Positions 18,276-26,708 of a DNA stretch of 64,000 bases are shown piece by piece. The stretch comes from Shewanella japonica (GTDB lineage: Bacteria; Pseudomonadota; Gammaproteobacteria; Enterobacterales; Shewanellaceae). The stretch spans positions 3,579,001 through 3,643,000 of the forward strand of contig NZ_CP020472.1 of assembly GCF_002075795.1 (NCBI RefSeq), in the 5' to 3' direction. Below the pieces are notes generated by a model, which saw nothing but the letters and a program-made list of their open reading frames with translations, had not been told where the DNA came from and ran no database searches. The position numbers and the translations under genes are program-made. Position 1 is the first letter of the stretch. The number at the start of each line of letters is the position of its first letter.

Positions 18276-19601
18276 TTAAAACTGCTCTTCTTCGGTAGAA
18301 CCAGTCAATGCCGTCACTGATGATTTACCACCTTGGATACAAGTCGTTACTTGGTCAAAGTAACCTGTACCCACTTCTTGCTGATGCGATACGAATGTGT
18401 AACCTTTTTCAGCAGCGGCAAATTCAACTTCTTGTACTTTTTCAACGTAGTGCTTCATACCTTCACCACGAGCGTAGTCATAAGCTAAATCAAACATGTT
18501 GTACCACATGTTATGGATACCCGCTAACGTGATGAATTGGTACTTGTAGCCCATATCTGAAAGCGCTTGTTGGAATTTAGCAATTGTTGCGTCATCCAAG
18601 TTTTTCTTCCAGTTAAATGACGGTGAACAGTTATAAGCAAGTAACTGATCTGGGTATTGTGCGTGAATAGCGTCAGCAAACTTCTTCGCTTCTTCAAGAC
18701 AAGGTTTTGCCGTTTCACACCAAATCAAATCAGCATATGGCGCATAAGCTAAACCACGTGAAATCGCTTGGTCGATACCAGCATTCACACGATAGAAACC
18801 TTCTTCGGTGCGATCGCCGGTGACAAAGTCACGGTCATAAGGATCGCAATCTGAAGTCATTAAATCTGCAGCGTTTGCATCAGTACGTGCAATGACTAAT
18901 GTATCAACACCGCTAACATCTGCTGCTAAACGTGCAGCAACTAACTTTTGTACAGCCTCTTGAGTCGGCACTAATACTTTACCGCCCATGTGACCACATT
19001 TTTTAACTGATGCTAATTGGTCTTCAAAGTGAACCCCAGCAGCACCCGCATCAATCATAGATTTCATTAATTCGAACGCATTTAACACACCGCCGAAACC
19101 TGCTTCAGCATCTGCTACGATTGGTAGGAAGTAATCAGTGTAATTCTCATCACCTGGGTTAACTTCTTTGCCCCATTGAATTTGATCAGCACGACGGAAT
19201 GAATTATTAATACGTCCAACAACTGCAGGTACTGAGTTAGCTGGGTATAATGATTGATCTGGGTACATAGTGCCTGCTAAGTTGGCATCTGCAGCGACCT
19301 GCCAACCAGAAAGATAAATAGCTTCAATACCGGCTTTTGCTTGTTGAACCGCTTGACCACCCGTTAATGCACCTAAAGAATTAACATAGCCTTTTTTAGC
19401 GCCGCCATTAACAAGATCCCATAGTTTTTCTGCGCCACGTTTAGCAATGGTATTTTCAGGTACCACAGAACCACGTAGTTTCACTACTTCTTCCGCTGTA
19501 AACGGACGCTTAACACCTTTCCAACGAGGGTTTTCAGCCCAATCCTTCTTAATCGCATCAATTTGTTCTTGACGAGTTAGTTGCTTATTAGTGTTAGACA
19601 T
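18276..19601 (-). CDS. aceA: Isocitrate lyase
   Basis: Glyoxylate-shunt enzyme cleaving isocitrate to glyoxylate and succinate. 441 residues, normal for the proteobacterial short type. The catalytic signature KKCGHMGG is present, as are the substrate/metal words [13 protein letters not shown] and WCETAKP. GGAG ribosome site before the ATG at 19601. It follows aceB by 80 bases on the same strand; the pair is an operon allowing growth on acetate and fatty acids. Confidence 0.97.
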   Translation of the reverse strand: MSNTNKQLTRQEQIDAIKKDWAENPRWKGVKRPFTAEEVVKLRGSVVPENTIAKRGAEKLWDLVNGGAKKGYVNSLGALTGGQAVQQAKAGIEAIYLSGWQVAADANLAGTMYPDQSLYPANSVPAVVGRINNSFRRADQIQWGKEVNPGDENYTDYFLPIVADAEAGFGGVLNAFELMKSMIDAGAAGVHFEDQLASVKKCGHMGGKVLVPTQEAVQKLVAARLAADVSGVDTLVIARTDANAADLMTSDCDPYDRDFVTGDRTEEGFYRVNAGIDQAISRGLAYAPYADLIWCETAKPCLEEAKKFADAIHAQYPDQLLAYNCSPSFNWKKNLDDATIAKFQQALSDMGYKYQFITLAGIHNMWYNMFDLAYDYARGEGMKHYVEKVQEVEFAAAEKGYTFVSHQQEVGTGYFDQVTTCIQGGKSSVTALTGSTEEEQF

Positions 19602-19681
19602 AGTGTTACTCCTTCCTGTGTAATTCGTTATGTTTTACTGATTAATATCGGTGCTCACACCCCAATGTGAAGCACCATTTT

Positions 19682-21337
19682 TTAAGCGGTTAACAGCTCA
19701 TAGCCTGGTAACGTTAAGAAATCGACAAGTTCATCTGAGGTGGTAATTTCATCAAACAAACAAGCAGCTTGATTAAATTTACCTTGGTTAAAACGTGCTG
19801 AACCTAGTTCCTGCTCAACATTAGCGAGCTCTTCACTGAGCATCTCTTTGAATAACGCTTTAGTGACAAGTTTGCCGTTAGACAGTGATTTTTCATGCTG
19901 GATCCATTGCCAGATTGAAGTACGAGATATCTCTGCAGTTGCCGCATCTTCCATGAGTCCGTAAATTGGGACACAACCGTTACCTTGGATCCACGCTTCA
20001 ATGTATTGCAGCGCAATGCGGATATTTAAACGCATGCCATCTTCGGTACGTTCCCCATCACAGGGGGTGAGTAACTCATCCGCTAAGATAGGCGCATCAA
20101 CATCACGAGTAATGTGCAACTGATTAGTGCCTGCACCGATATAATCGTTGAATATGGTCATTGCTGTATCAGCAAGTCCAGGATGAGCGACCCATGTACC
20201 GTCATGACCATTGCGTGCTTCAAGTTCTTTGTCGCCTTTAACCTTTTGCAGTACTTGCTCATTTGCTTCAGGTGTTTTAGCTGGAATAAATGCCGCCATA
20301 CCGCCCATCGCTAACGCACCACGCTTATGACAGGTTTTAACTAACAAGCGTGAATATGCACTCAAAAATGGTGTGTTCATCGTAACGGCTTGTCTGTCTG
20401 GCAATACACGGTCTGCATGCTTCTTCAGTGTTTTGATATAGCTAAAGATGTAATCCCAACGACCACAATTTAATGCCACAATGTTTGAACGTAACTCATA
20501 AAGAATCTCATCCATTTCAAATACGGCAGGTAAAGTTTCAATCAAACAAGTACATTTAATCGTGCCAGGTTTTAGACAAAAACGTTCTTCAACGAAAGCA
20601 AACACTTTTGCCCACCAACGTGCTTCAACATGGCTTTCCAGTTTTGGAATGTAAAAGTATGGACCGCTGCCTTTAGCTAAAAGCTGATGATAGTTGTGGT
20701 AGAAGTACATGGCGAAATCAAATAAGCCACCCGGGATAGCCTCACCTTTAAATTCGACATGCTTTTCTTTAAGATGCAAACCACGTACTCGACAAATTAG
20801 TACGGCAGGATCTTCATCTAAGCTGTAATGCTTACCGGTATTTTCGGCTGTAAAACTGATGTCACCTCTGACGGCATCTCGAAGGTTAATTTGGCCTTGA
20901 ACCACTTTCTCCCAACTCGGCGCTAATGAGTCTTCAAAATCTGCCATAAACACTTTTACGTTCGCATTCAGAGCATTAATAATCATTTTACGGTCTACTG
21001 GACCGGTTATCTCAACACGACGATCTTTCAAGTCGTCTGGCATGCCTCGAATTGACCACTCACCGTCTCTAATAGCACGAGTTTCAGGTAAAAAGTCTGG
21101 TAATTCACCATTATCAATTCGTTGCTGTTTTTGCTGACGCTTACTTAGTAACTCAGGCACTTCTTGAGTGAACTCTTCACAAAGCGCAGCTAATAAAGAT
21201 AAAGCACCATCATTAAATATCGTATCTTGTCCTGGGACCCCTGGACCGATTAATGCAAGTTCTGCACTTGTTGGTAATTCAGTATCAGCACTTGGCTGGG
21301 ATTTCGCATATCTAGCCACTAATTGTTCTGCTGTCAT
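19682..21337 (-). CDS. aceB: Malate synthase A
   Basis: Condenses glyoxylate with acetyl-CoA to malate. 551 residues from the ATG at 21337, which has AAGGGG seven bases upstream; another in-frame ATG at 21355 overlaps that ribosome site and is less likely. Signature words: FMADFEDSLAPSWEKVVQGQ, ICRVRGLHLKEKH, TCLIETLPAVFEMDEIL, and GKxxRNGHDGTWVAHPGL-like ARNGHDGTWVAHPGL. Upstream partner of aceA. Confidence 0.97.
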   Translation of the reverse strand: MTAEQLVARYAKSQPSADTELPTSAELALIGPGVPGQDTIFNDGALSLLAALCEEFTQEVPELLSKRQQKQQRIDNGELPDFLPETRAIRDGEWSIRGMPDDLKDRRVEITGPVDRKMIINALNANVKVFMADFEDSLAPSWEKVVQGQINLRDAVRGDISFTAENTGKHYSLDEDPAVLICRVRGLHLKEKHVEFKGEAIPGGLFDFAMYFYHNYHQLLAKGSGPYFYIPKLESHVEARWWAKVFAFVEERFCLKPGTIKCTCLIETLPAVFEMDEILYELRSNIVALNCGRWDYIFSYIKTLKKHADRVLPDRQAVTMNTPFLSAYSRLLVKTCHKRGALAMGGMAAFIPAKTPEANEQVLQKVKGDKELEARNGHDGTWVAHPGLADTAMTIFNDYIGAGTNQLHITRDVDAPILADELLTPCDGERTEDGMRLNIRIALQYIEAWIQGNGCVPIYGLMEDAATAEISRTSIWQWIQHEKSLSNGKLVTKALFKEMLSEELANVEQELGSARFNQGKFNQAACLFDEITTSDELVDFLTLPGYELLTA

Positions 21338-21816
21338 ATTAAGCCCCTTGAGCATAAGTCAGTTTCAAAAGAGAGAAGGTAGTCGTTAAATGTCATTCAT
21401 CGTTAACTGGTCTAAGGTTGCCTTACCTAACCTTGGAAACTTGATGTACTCATTGTTATCCAGTCCTAAGTTAGTAAAAGAAGTTACGTAAAACTCAATA
21501 AGTCGTCTCAATGACAGTCTTACACGAACTCTTTAGGCCTTGCTCCTTTCCATCTCTATCTTCAAAACAAACTAGCCAATATTTAACCGTCAAATGTTTG
21601 TTTCGTACTAAAACCTAACGACAAACCTTTGCATTTGCAACAGCTTGAAATTGCTCTCGAGCGAATAAAAATAGCAATATAAATTGGTATGACCATAACA
21701 AATCAAAATATAAATACTTGATTAAAAACAACTTAAAATAAATACATTTTGTTTTTATTTTTTCATTGGTCAATTGTCTTACAAGTTAACCAAAGACAAA
21801 TCAAAGAAAATTAATC

Positions 21817-21852
21817 CGTAATTAAAATACGTGATGTAAATTTTTAATTACA
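21817..21852. promoter_or_regulatory. HexR-like inverted repeats upstream of aceB
   Basis: CGTAATTAAAATACG (21817-21831) and TGTAAATTTTTAATTACA (21835-21852, perfect TGTAA/TTACA ends) resemble the Shewanella HexR consensus as I recall it, TGTAAT-N-ATTACA. HexR controls central carbon genes including the glyoxylate shunt in Shewanella. The spacing differs by one to two bases from consensus and the sites are about 500 bases from the aceB start, so the assignment is tentative. Confidence 0.3.
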
Positions 21853-21988
21853 GCATTTTTAGGGTTTTATACCAAAGTAGAATTAGATGTTTGTTTTGAG
21901 CTGCCCTTAAGGTAAAGCAATTAAAATCAACAAATACAACATATTAGCTAAAGGGCCACCCCAAACCAATTCAAACAACCGTTTTAAT

Positions 21989-22004
21989 TTTACGTTAACG
22001 TAAA
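21989..22004. promoter_or_regulatory. Perfect 16-base palindrome upstream of aceB
   Basis: TTTACGTTAACGTAAA, identical on both strands, followed by a further CGTAA. It has the look of a MerR/TetR-type operator; it resembles the motif I remember for LiuR, a regulator of branched-chain amino acid and glyoxylate-shunt genes in this group. About 650 bases before aceB. Confidence 0.4.
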
Positions 22005-22333
22005 CGTAATGAGCAATGTAGAATATTTACTCTAGACGGTAACCGATGTAGTCCGATCAACATCACAAAAAATATTGGTTCAGCTGAAAAAAAAGACGTT
22101 TTTTTTACAAAAAAGTTAAAAAAAACTGTGATTTCGAGTTTTACACTGAAAAAGCGCCATTGTGAGCAGCAAAAAAGAACACCATGCGTTAGCGATAGAA
22201 TGAAGGGGTCATTGGTATAAGCTCAAAGATGCAACTCAAGATAGTGGCAGTGTCCCCAGGTTTAGCTGTTAGCTAAAAAACATACTCCTATTTGAGGTTC
22301 TACTCGTCGCTGCAAACATCGAGAACAATAAAA

Positions 22334-22361
22334 AGTAAGCAGTAAGCAGTAAGCAGTAAGC
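22334..22361 (+). repeat. Four tandem copies of a 7-base unit
   Basis: AGTAAGC repeated four times without mismatch, in non-coding DNA downstream of the GGDEF frame. Confidence 0.95.
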
Positions 22362-22857
22362 AACGAGGAAGATACGGCATACTAATGTTTTGAGTATCAA
22401 TAAGAGTTCTGAAGACGAGAATGTTACCCCTTCCCCCTCTTTCATTTGGCTTTTCTATTCACACGATTAAGCGATACCGTTAAAACTTAAGATTGCAATA
22501 AGATGACGATAAGATTGCACTCAAGCGAGTAAGCTCTTAGTGCTTTAAAGATGCGAAGTAGCCGAAAGATAAAGCGCGAGTTACCATGCCTGCAAGCAGC
22601 CTATACGTAGCGTTAAATAGCGGGCTTTCGTTAAATTATCTACCGTGAAATTATCTACTGTTAAATGCGCTATCGATAAAGCACGCGATAACTTAAGCGC
22701 AGTGGTTGAGCCAAAGCTCAAAACAGCACCAGTATTGAGATGTTAAATATATCAATAGAGAACGAGTTTTCTTTTACGAGATAAATGGGACTGCTCATCG
22801 GTTGAAAGTAGTAAAGTGAGATAGTTTTTAGTTTGGCAGTTTTGTAAGTTAGAAGTG

Positions 22858-23322
22858 TTATAAACAGACGACCCTATTTCGTCCATTAGATTTGGCCTGA
22901 TAAAGCGCTGTATCAGCTCTGTTGATAATAGGATCTAAGCTTAAATCCTCCTCCGCTTTATCACTGACTCCTATACTGGCTGTAATGGTAAATTGGTGAC
23001 CAGAGTATCGAGTGTTAATGTTAGCAAAAGCCTGACATACATTCTCTGCCACTTCATTAGCTAACATTTTATCCGTGTTAGGCATAAAAATAGCGAATTC
23101 CTCACCACCTAAACGACAAGCAATATCGGTACTACGCTTATATTCATTGATGGTATCTGCCACTTTCTTTAACGCCCAATCACCAGTAGCATGGCCAAAG
23201 CTGTCATTGATTTTTTTAAACCAATCTAAATCGATCACTACAACGCTGAAAGTTCCACCACTGGCTAACGTTTTAATAAATTCATTCTCAGCCTTATCAA
23301 TCCCTGCTCCACGATTAAACAA
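22858..23322 (-). CDS. GGDEF domain fragment (3' part of the interrupted TPR-GGDEF gene)
   Basis: Encodes an almost complete diguanylate cyclase domain. The active-site loop is GGEEF, preceded by the inhibitory I-site RSTD five residues earlier, so the catalytic core looks competent for making cyclic-di-GMP. The first part of the domain, DSLTGLFNRG, is encoded just before this ATG and directly after the TAA at 23347-23349, in the same frame as the TPR gene upstream. If translated alone from the ATG at 23322 the domain would lack its first strand and its membrane and sensor parts. Confidence 0.7.
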   Translation of the reverse strand: MFNRGAGIDKAENEFIKTLASGGTFSVVVIDLDWFKKINDSFGHATGDWALKKVADTINEYKRSTDIACRLGGEEFAIFMPNTDKMLANEVAENVCQAFANINTRYSGHQFTITASIGVSDKAEEDLSLDPIINRADTALYQAKSNGRNRVVCL

Positions 23323-23346
23323 ACCCGTTAATGAATCAACTTGAGC

Positions 23347-24588
23347 TTACTTTCGGAACTGATTTCGTTGATTCCAAGCGGTATAAAGGAGTAAAGCCAA
23401 TAACGCTACCGTACCTGCAAGTACCGTAGAAAACATAAACGAAGCGCTTTTCTCATTGTTTAAAATGCTACGCTGTTTGGCAATCATCTCGTGATCTTGT
23501 ACTAACTTGTTTAACTCTCTGGTTTTTTCTGCACTATCAAACTTAACCATTTGGTAGGCATTTTCTTTAACCTTTTTCTCGTCTAGTAGTTGCACGCCAA
23601 TAGCATGAGCTTGCACTTGATATTGATAGGCTTCTTTAAACTTTCCTTGCTTACTTGCGATCACCGATTGAACGTGAAAGGTTCGTTTCTTGCCTTTTAA
23701 ATTCATCGGTTCATTAGGGAGTTGCTCAACAAGCTTGGCATACGTTAATGCTTGGTCATAATCTCCTAGATGAAAATACACTTCGCTTAAATAAGCATGG
23801 CTATCATGTATTTCTATATGAAATTTAAACGCTTGATAGCGCTCTAACGAATCCAAATACCCGCTAAGTGAAGCTTGGTATTGGCCAGTTTCAAATAATA
23901 CGTGTGACTGGCCTTTAATAGCCATCGCAACAATAAGAGGAAAGTTATGCTTATTACAATACAGTTCGGCTTCTTTGAACTGAGAAGCGGATAATTCAAA
24001 ATTTTCTAACTTTAGGTTTGCAACAGGTAAATATAATTTTGCGTAACATTCGTTTTTCTTATTTTCGCCTTTGTTTAAACTTAAAATCTCAGTTGCAGTG
24101 GTGAGCATTTCTTCAAATGCATCAAGCTCCATATACACGTTCATTAAGCGAATATACGCGTTTACTTTTATCTTGCTGTCATCATAACTATCAATTCGGG
24201 CTAGACTTTCTTCCAGTAATTGAAATGCTTGCTGATAATTATTCTGCCCAATATTGGCAGTGATTTTATACATCGAGATTTGCGTCATTAACTCGTTATC
24301 AGGCTTGAACAACAGCGCCTTATCGAGCGTAAACAAGGCTTGTTCAAATTCACCTAAATATAAATGTTTAATACTACTAAGCGTATGAAAACGCGCTAAC
24401 TGCAGTTGAGACAATTGGTTTTGTTGCTTTTCTAATGTTTCAATTTGCCTTTCTGATTCGGTTAAATCTACTTGAAGCGCTACCTCTAACGTGTCCAGTT
24501 GCTGATCAAAATCCACAGCAGCATTAATGGCATCACTAACAAGTAACGCCATTAAAACGACTGTGAAACGTAAAAAGTGATTAAGCAC
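23347..24588 (-). CDS. TPR sensor and membrane part of a diguanylate cyclase, third gene of the borosin operon
   Basis: 413 residues: signal peptide (about 1-24, MALLVSDAINAA), tandem TPR motifs (about 30-340), a coiled coil (about 345-385, KTRELNKLVQDHEMIAKQ), and a membrane helix (about 390-408, STVLAGTVALLALLLYTAW) ending at a TAA that interrupts the frame before the GGDEF domain. The start is a GTG only two bases after the sonA-like stop, so translation is probably coupled. Periplasmic TPRs usually bind peptides or proteins, which makes it a plausible sensor for the peptide product or an unrelated partner; that is inference. Confidence 0.78.
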   Translation of the reverse strand: MLNHFLRFTVVLMALLVSDAINAAVDFDQQLDTLEVALQVDLTESERQIETLEKQQNQLSQLQLARFHTLSSIKHLYLGEFEQALFTLDKALLFKPDNELMTQISMYKITANIGQNNYQQAFQLLEESLARIDSYDDSKIKVNAYIRLMNVYMELDAFEEMLTTATEILSLNKGENKKNECYAKLYLPVANLKLENFELSASQFKEAELYCNKHNFPLIVAMAIKGQSHVLFETGQYQASLSGYLDSLERYQAFKFHIEIHDSHAYLSEVYFHLGDYDQALTYAKLVEQLPNEPMNLKGKKRTFHVQSVIASKQGKFKEAYQYQVQAHAIGVQLLDEKKVKENAYQMVKFDSAEKTRELNKLVQDHEMIAKQRSILNNEKSASFMFSTVLAGTVALLALLLYTAWNQRNQFRK

Positions 24589-24590
24589 GG

Positions 24591-24803
24591 CTATTTTGTA
24601 TGATTTGATATCAGCAAGAATGCTTTCATTTCAATATCACCCGCTAATGCACTCACTGCTTTAGCATCACCAGATAATACTGCTTTGATTTCATTTTCAG
24701 ATAAACCATAGTTTTTCATTGCCCCCTCAGGGTCTTTTTTATAGGTTTCTAATAATTTCGCATCAGTATTAAGTTCGGTAAAAAACTCCGTTAAATTTGC
24801 CAT
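24591..24803 (-). CDS. sonA: SonA-like borosin precursor peptide
   Basis: 70 residues. The N-terminal 55 form a helical borosin-binding domain (LTEFFTELNTDAKLLETYKK, then DPEGAMKNYGLSENEIKAVLSGD), resembling LigA-type or Nif11-type helical leaders. The C-terminal tail MKAFLLISNHTK is the likely core. As I recall, Shewanella oneidensis SonA is backbone N-methylated on Leu63 and Ile65; the same residues occupy positions 63 and 65 here. AAGGA ribosome site before the ATG at 24803. It lies 37 bases after its methyltransferase gene and 2 bases before the TPR gene. No cysteines, no signal peptide. Confidence 0.88.
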   Translation of the reverse strand: MANLTEFFTELNTDAKLLETYKKDPEGAMKNYGLSENEIKAVLSGDAKAVSALAGDIEMKAFLLISNHTK

Positions 24804-24840
24804 TCTATTTCCTTCTTTGTTATTTCAGGTTTGGTTTACG

Positions 24841-25683
24841 TTATCCGATATCACACGCACTGATCCCAAGCTTTTCGAGAATACTCAGATTAAGGCTAAG
24901 TGTTTCTGAAGGTGGGATCATCAAAGTCGAGATCATTTCTAAACGAGCATTGGGTAAGTTTTTCAAGGGTAATCTCTCGACTCTTGGTGTTTGTGTCGGC
25001 AAATTAGCAGCTTCATAAATCACGACTTCATGATCTAGCGGATACCACTGAGATAAATGGGCGACTAAAATGTCTAAGCGTTCGCGTGTGGTAGAGAATT
25101 CAGTTAACGTATGCTCGCCAGCTAATGCGATTTGCCACAGCAATAAATGGGTTTTGGGGTTTGGAGTATGCTGATACAGCATAAACTGAGTTGCTTCGTA
25201 GCTTTGGTGCCCTGAATGGCCAGGGTCAATACCTAAATCAGCCCATAGACAAGCCTCTGCAGAAATCCCCGGTAGCATGTCAGCTGGATAACCTTCTTCA
25301 CGAGCTTGTGCAATAGCAAGATGTGAAATGCAAGCAAACACGCCAGGGTGACCATATAACGCCACCACCACATTTTTATCTAACCTGAGTTCGTTAAGAA
25401 TAGCTTCAACCATTTGTGCATAGGTATCTCGGCGATTTTTAACTTCACCTTTTTGAGCATAAAAAGGCTGTAATGATCGATGATTATCATTCAGGCTTTG
25501 AATCCAACGTTCAGTAAAGCCATCTGGCACTAGAGAAAACACAATATCGGCATGTTCAATATAACTTTGACTCAGCACACTAATGTGCCCAGCAAGTTGC
25601 AGACCCGTGCCGACAAAAACTAACCGACCATCTTTGGTTTCAGTATGCTGTTTTACGTTATGTTCAGAGTAAATTGGTGACAT
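24841..25683 (-). CDS. sonM: SonM-like borosin peptide backbone alpha-N-methyltransferase
   Basis: 280 residues of the tetrapyrrole (corrin/porphyrin) methylase superfamily. The SAM site begins VFVGTGLQLAG (22-32), with ALYGHPGVFACISH (about 108-121) and PGISAEACLWADLGIDPG further on. The catalytic segment FYAQKGEVKNRRDTY has Tyr75, Arg84 and Tyr88, which fall exactly 17 residues after the Tyr58, Arg67 and Tyr71 I recall for S. oneidensis SonM; the offset is an N-terminal extension of 17 residues. Split (type IV) borosin enzymes methylate a separate precursor, and that precursor gene follows directly. The ATG at 25683 has a weak ribosome site. Confidence 0.9.
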   Translation of the reverse strand: MSPIYSEHNVKQHTETKDGRLVFVGTGLQLAGHISVLSQSYIEHADIVFSLVPDGFTERWIQSLNDNHRSLQPFYAQKGEVKNRRDTYAQMVEAILNELRLDKNVVVALYGHPGVFACISHLAIAQAREEGYPADMLPGISAEACLWADLGIDPGHSGHQSYEATQFMLYQHTPNPKTHLLLWQIALAGEHTLTEFSTTRERLDILVAHLSQWYPLDHEVVIYEAANLPTQTPRVERLPLKNLPNARLEMISTLMIPPSETLSLNLSILEKLGISACDIG

Positions 25684-26019
25684 TATTTATCATTATTCTT
25701 TCGTCAAAAGTTAATTACTTAACAAACCTAACCGCCAATTAAATCCTATTAATTTCTATATGATTCAAATTTTGCATAAGCGCTTATATCAAACTTATAG
25801 AATTACATTCAGATTTTCCATGATTTTCTACATTTTCGTAACATCATCAAGCGTAAAAGAATTTATAACTAAGTCATTTACCGATAGCATCATTGAACTA
25901 TATCTATAATATCGACTCTATTATTCACATCGTTATAGCATTCTCAGCGAATAGCCCCTTGTCAGCATAGGGACCCCTTGGGTATGATGTCGTCAGATTT
26001 TTAGGAAGTAGCACAGACA
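25684..26019. other. Divergent intergenic region between the borosin operon and bamE
   Basis: 336 AT-rich bases with promoters for both directions. The clearest element is the 12-base palindrome ATAAGCGCTTAT at 25776-25787, about 93 bases before the sonM start. No other gene is seen. Confidence 0.6.
25776..25787. promoter_or_regulatory. 12-base palindrome upstream of the borosin methyltransferase
   Basis: ATAAGCGCTTAT, a perfect palindrome flanked by TTTGC and ATCAAA, which nearly extends the symmetry. Position fits an operator of the sonM-sonA-TPR unit; the regulator is unknown. Confidence 0.35.
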
Positions 26020-26550
26020 ATGATAAACAAAAAACAAAGTCTTACCCTTTTAGGCGCAGTTGCGCTTTCAGTTTCTTTAAGTGCGTGTAGTGTTTTTGAT
26101 TGGCTGATCTATAAGCCGGATATCGCACAAGGCAACTACATGGAATTACAGCAAGTTGAAAAGCTGCGTGTAGAAATGACCAAAGAACAAGCTGAGTACA
26201 TTCTTGGCCGCCCAGTTCTTCGTGATAGTTTTGCCGATAATGTTTGGTATTATGTTTATCACTTCAAAAGTGGCCGTGACGCAAGTATCACTCACAAAGA
26301 GCTCATATTGTTCTTTGAAGATGATTTACTTGTCAAAGTTGAAGGCGACTACAAACTCAGTGAGGACTTTGACACTCCTCTAGAATCAGGTGCCTTGCCT
26401 TCGATTTCATCTCCTACTGTTGAACCTTTACTTCCAGAACAAGATCCTGCATCAATTCGTCGTGATGCTAAACCTCTGGTTGAAGAGAACCGTCTAGAAA
26501 AAGAAAATGACGTGCCAACAGGAAATGAGAATATGCCAAAAGGCGAATAA
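26020..26550 (+). CDS. bamE: BamE (SmpA), outer-membrane assembly lipoprotein
   Basis: Subunit of the BAM complex. 176 residues: lipoprotein signal with lipobox LSAC (20-23), then the SmpA/OmlA fold with YKPDIAQGNYMELQQVEKL, MTKEQAEYILGRPVL and DNVWYYVYHF. The first about 110 residues match E. coli BamE in length; the remaining about 60 are a polar, acidic, proline-containing tail (from PLESGALPS on). It has its own terminator and lies divergent from the borosin operon and convergent with rnfH, the standard Shewanella neighbourhood. Confidence 0.95.
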   Translation: MINKKQSLTLLGAVALSVSLSACSVFDWLIYKPDIAQGNYMELQQVEKLRVEMTKEQAEYILGRPVLRDSFADNVWYYVYHFKSGRDASITHKELILFFEDDLLVKVEGDYKLSEDFDTPLESGALPSISSPTVEPLLPEQDPASIRRDAKPLVEENRLEKENDVPTGNENMPKGE

Positions 26551-26579
26551 GCATTAAGTGAAAAACTGACTTATACAAA

Positions 26580-26612
26580 AAAGCGGAAAGACACGTCTTT
26601 CCGCTTTTTTAT
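26580..26612 (+). terminator. Rho-independent terminator between bamE and rnfH
   Basis: AAGCGGAAAGAC / GTCTTTCCGCTT, perfect 12-base arms, followed by a T run; an A run on the other side makes it usable by the convergent rnfH transcript too. Confidence 0.92.
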
Positions 26613-26708
26613 TGTGAAAAATAATCTAAGTACACAACAAATTATGACACAGCTTCATCATTGTGCTTGGTCAAGCTCAGTGCCCACTGTGTAACCTTGA
26701 AAATTTCG

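Larger units (their letters stand above)
21356..22857. other. 1.5-kb intergenic region upstream of aceB
   Basis: I find no protein-coding gene. It has very A/T-rich stretches (21,660-21,850 and 22,060-22,130), a perfect 16-base palindrome at 21989-22004, HexR-like half sites at 21817-21852, four tandem AGTAAGC units at 22334-22361, and degenerate 15-base units around 22630-22690. No strong terminator is seen after the GGDEF frame that ends at 22858. Could contain a small RNA or a decayed gene. Confidence 0.6.
22858..24588 (-). pseudogene. TPR-membrane-GGDEF protein interrupted by an in-frame TAA
   Basis: The reading frame continues across TAA 23347-23349 as FRK-stop-AQVDSLTGLFNRG, exactly at the TM-to-GGDEF junction. 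Replacing the stop by one residue restores a normal 576-residue periplasmic-TPR diguanylate cyclase. CAA to TAA is the simplest change. No frameshift is involved. Confidence 0.75.

Noticed and set aside
24591..24803. Nif11-type RiPP leader peptide
   Set aside because: The helical N-terminus is similar, but there is no GG cleavage site and no lanthipeptide, cyclodehydratase or transporter gene; the adjacent borosin methyltransferase explains it better.
24841..25683. Cobalamin or sirohaem biosynthesis methyltransferase
   Set aside because: Same superfamily fold, but the catalytic Tyr/Arg segment and the neighbouring precursor match borosin enzymes, and no other tetrapyrrole genes are present.
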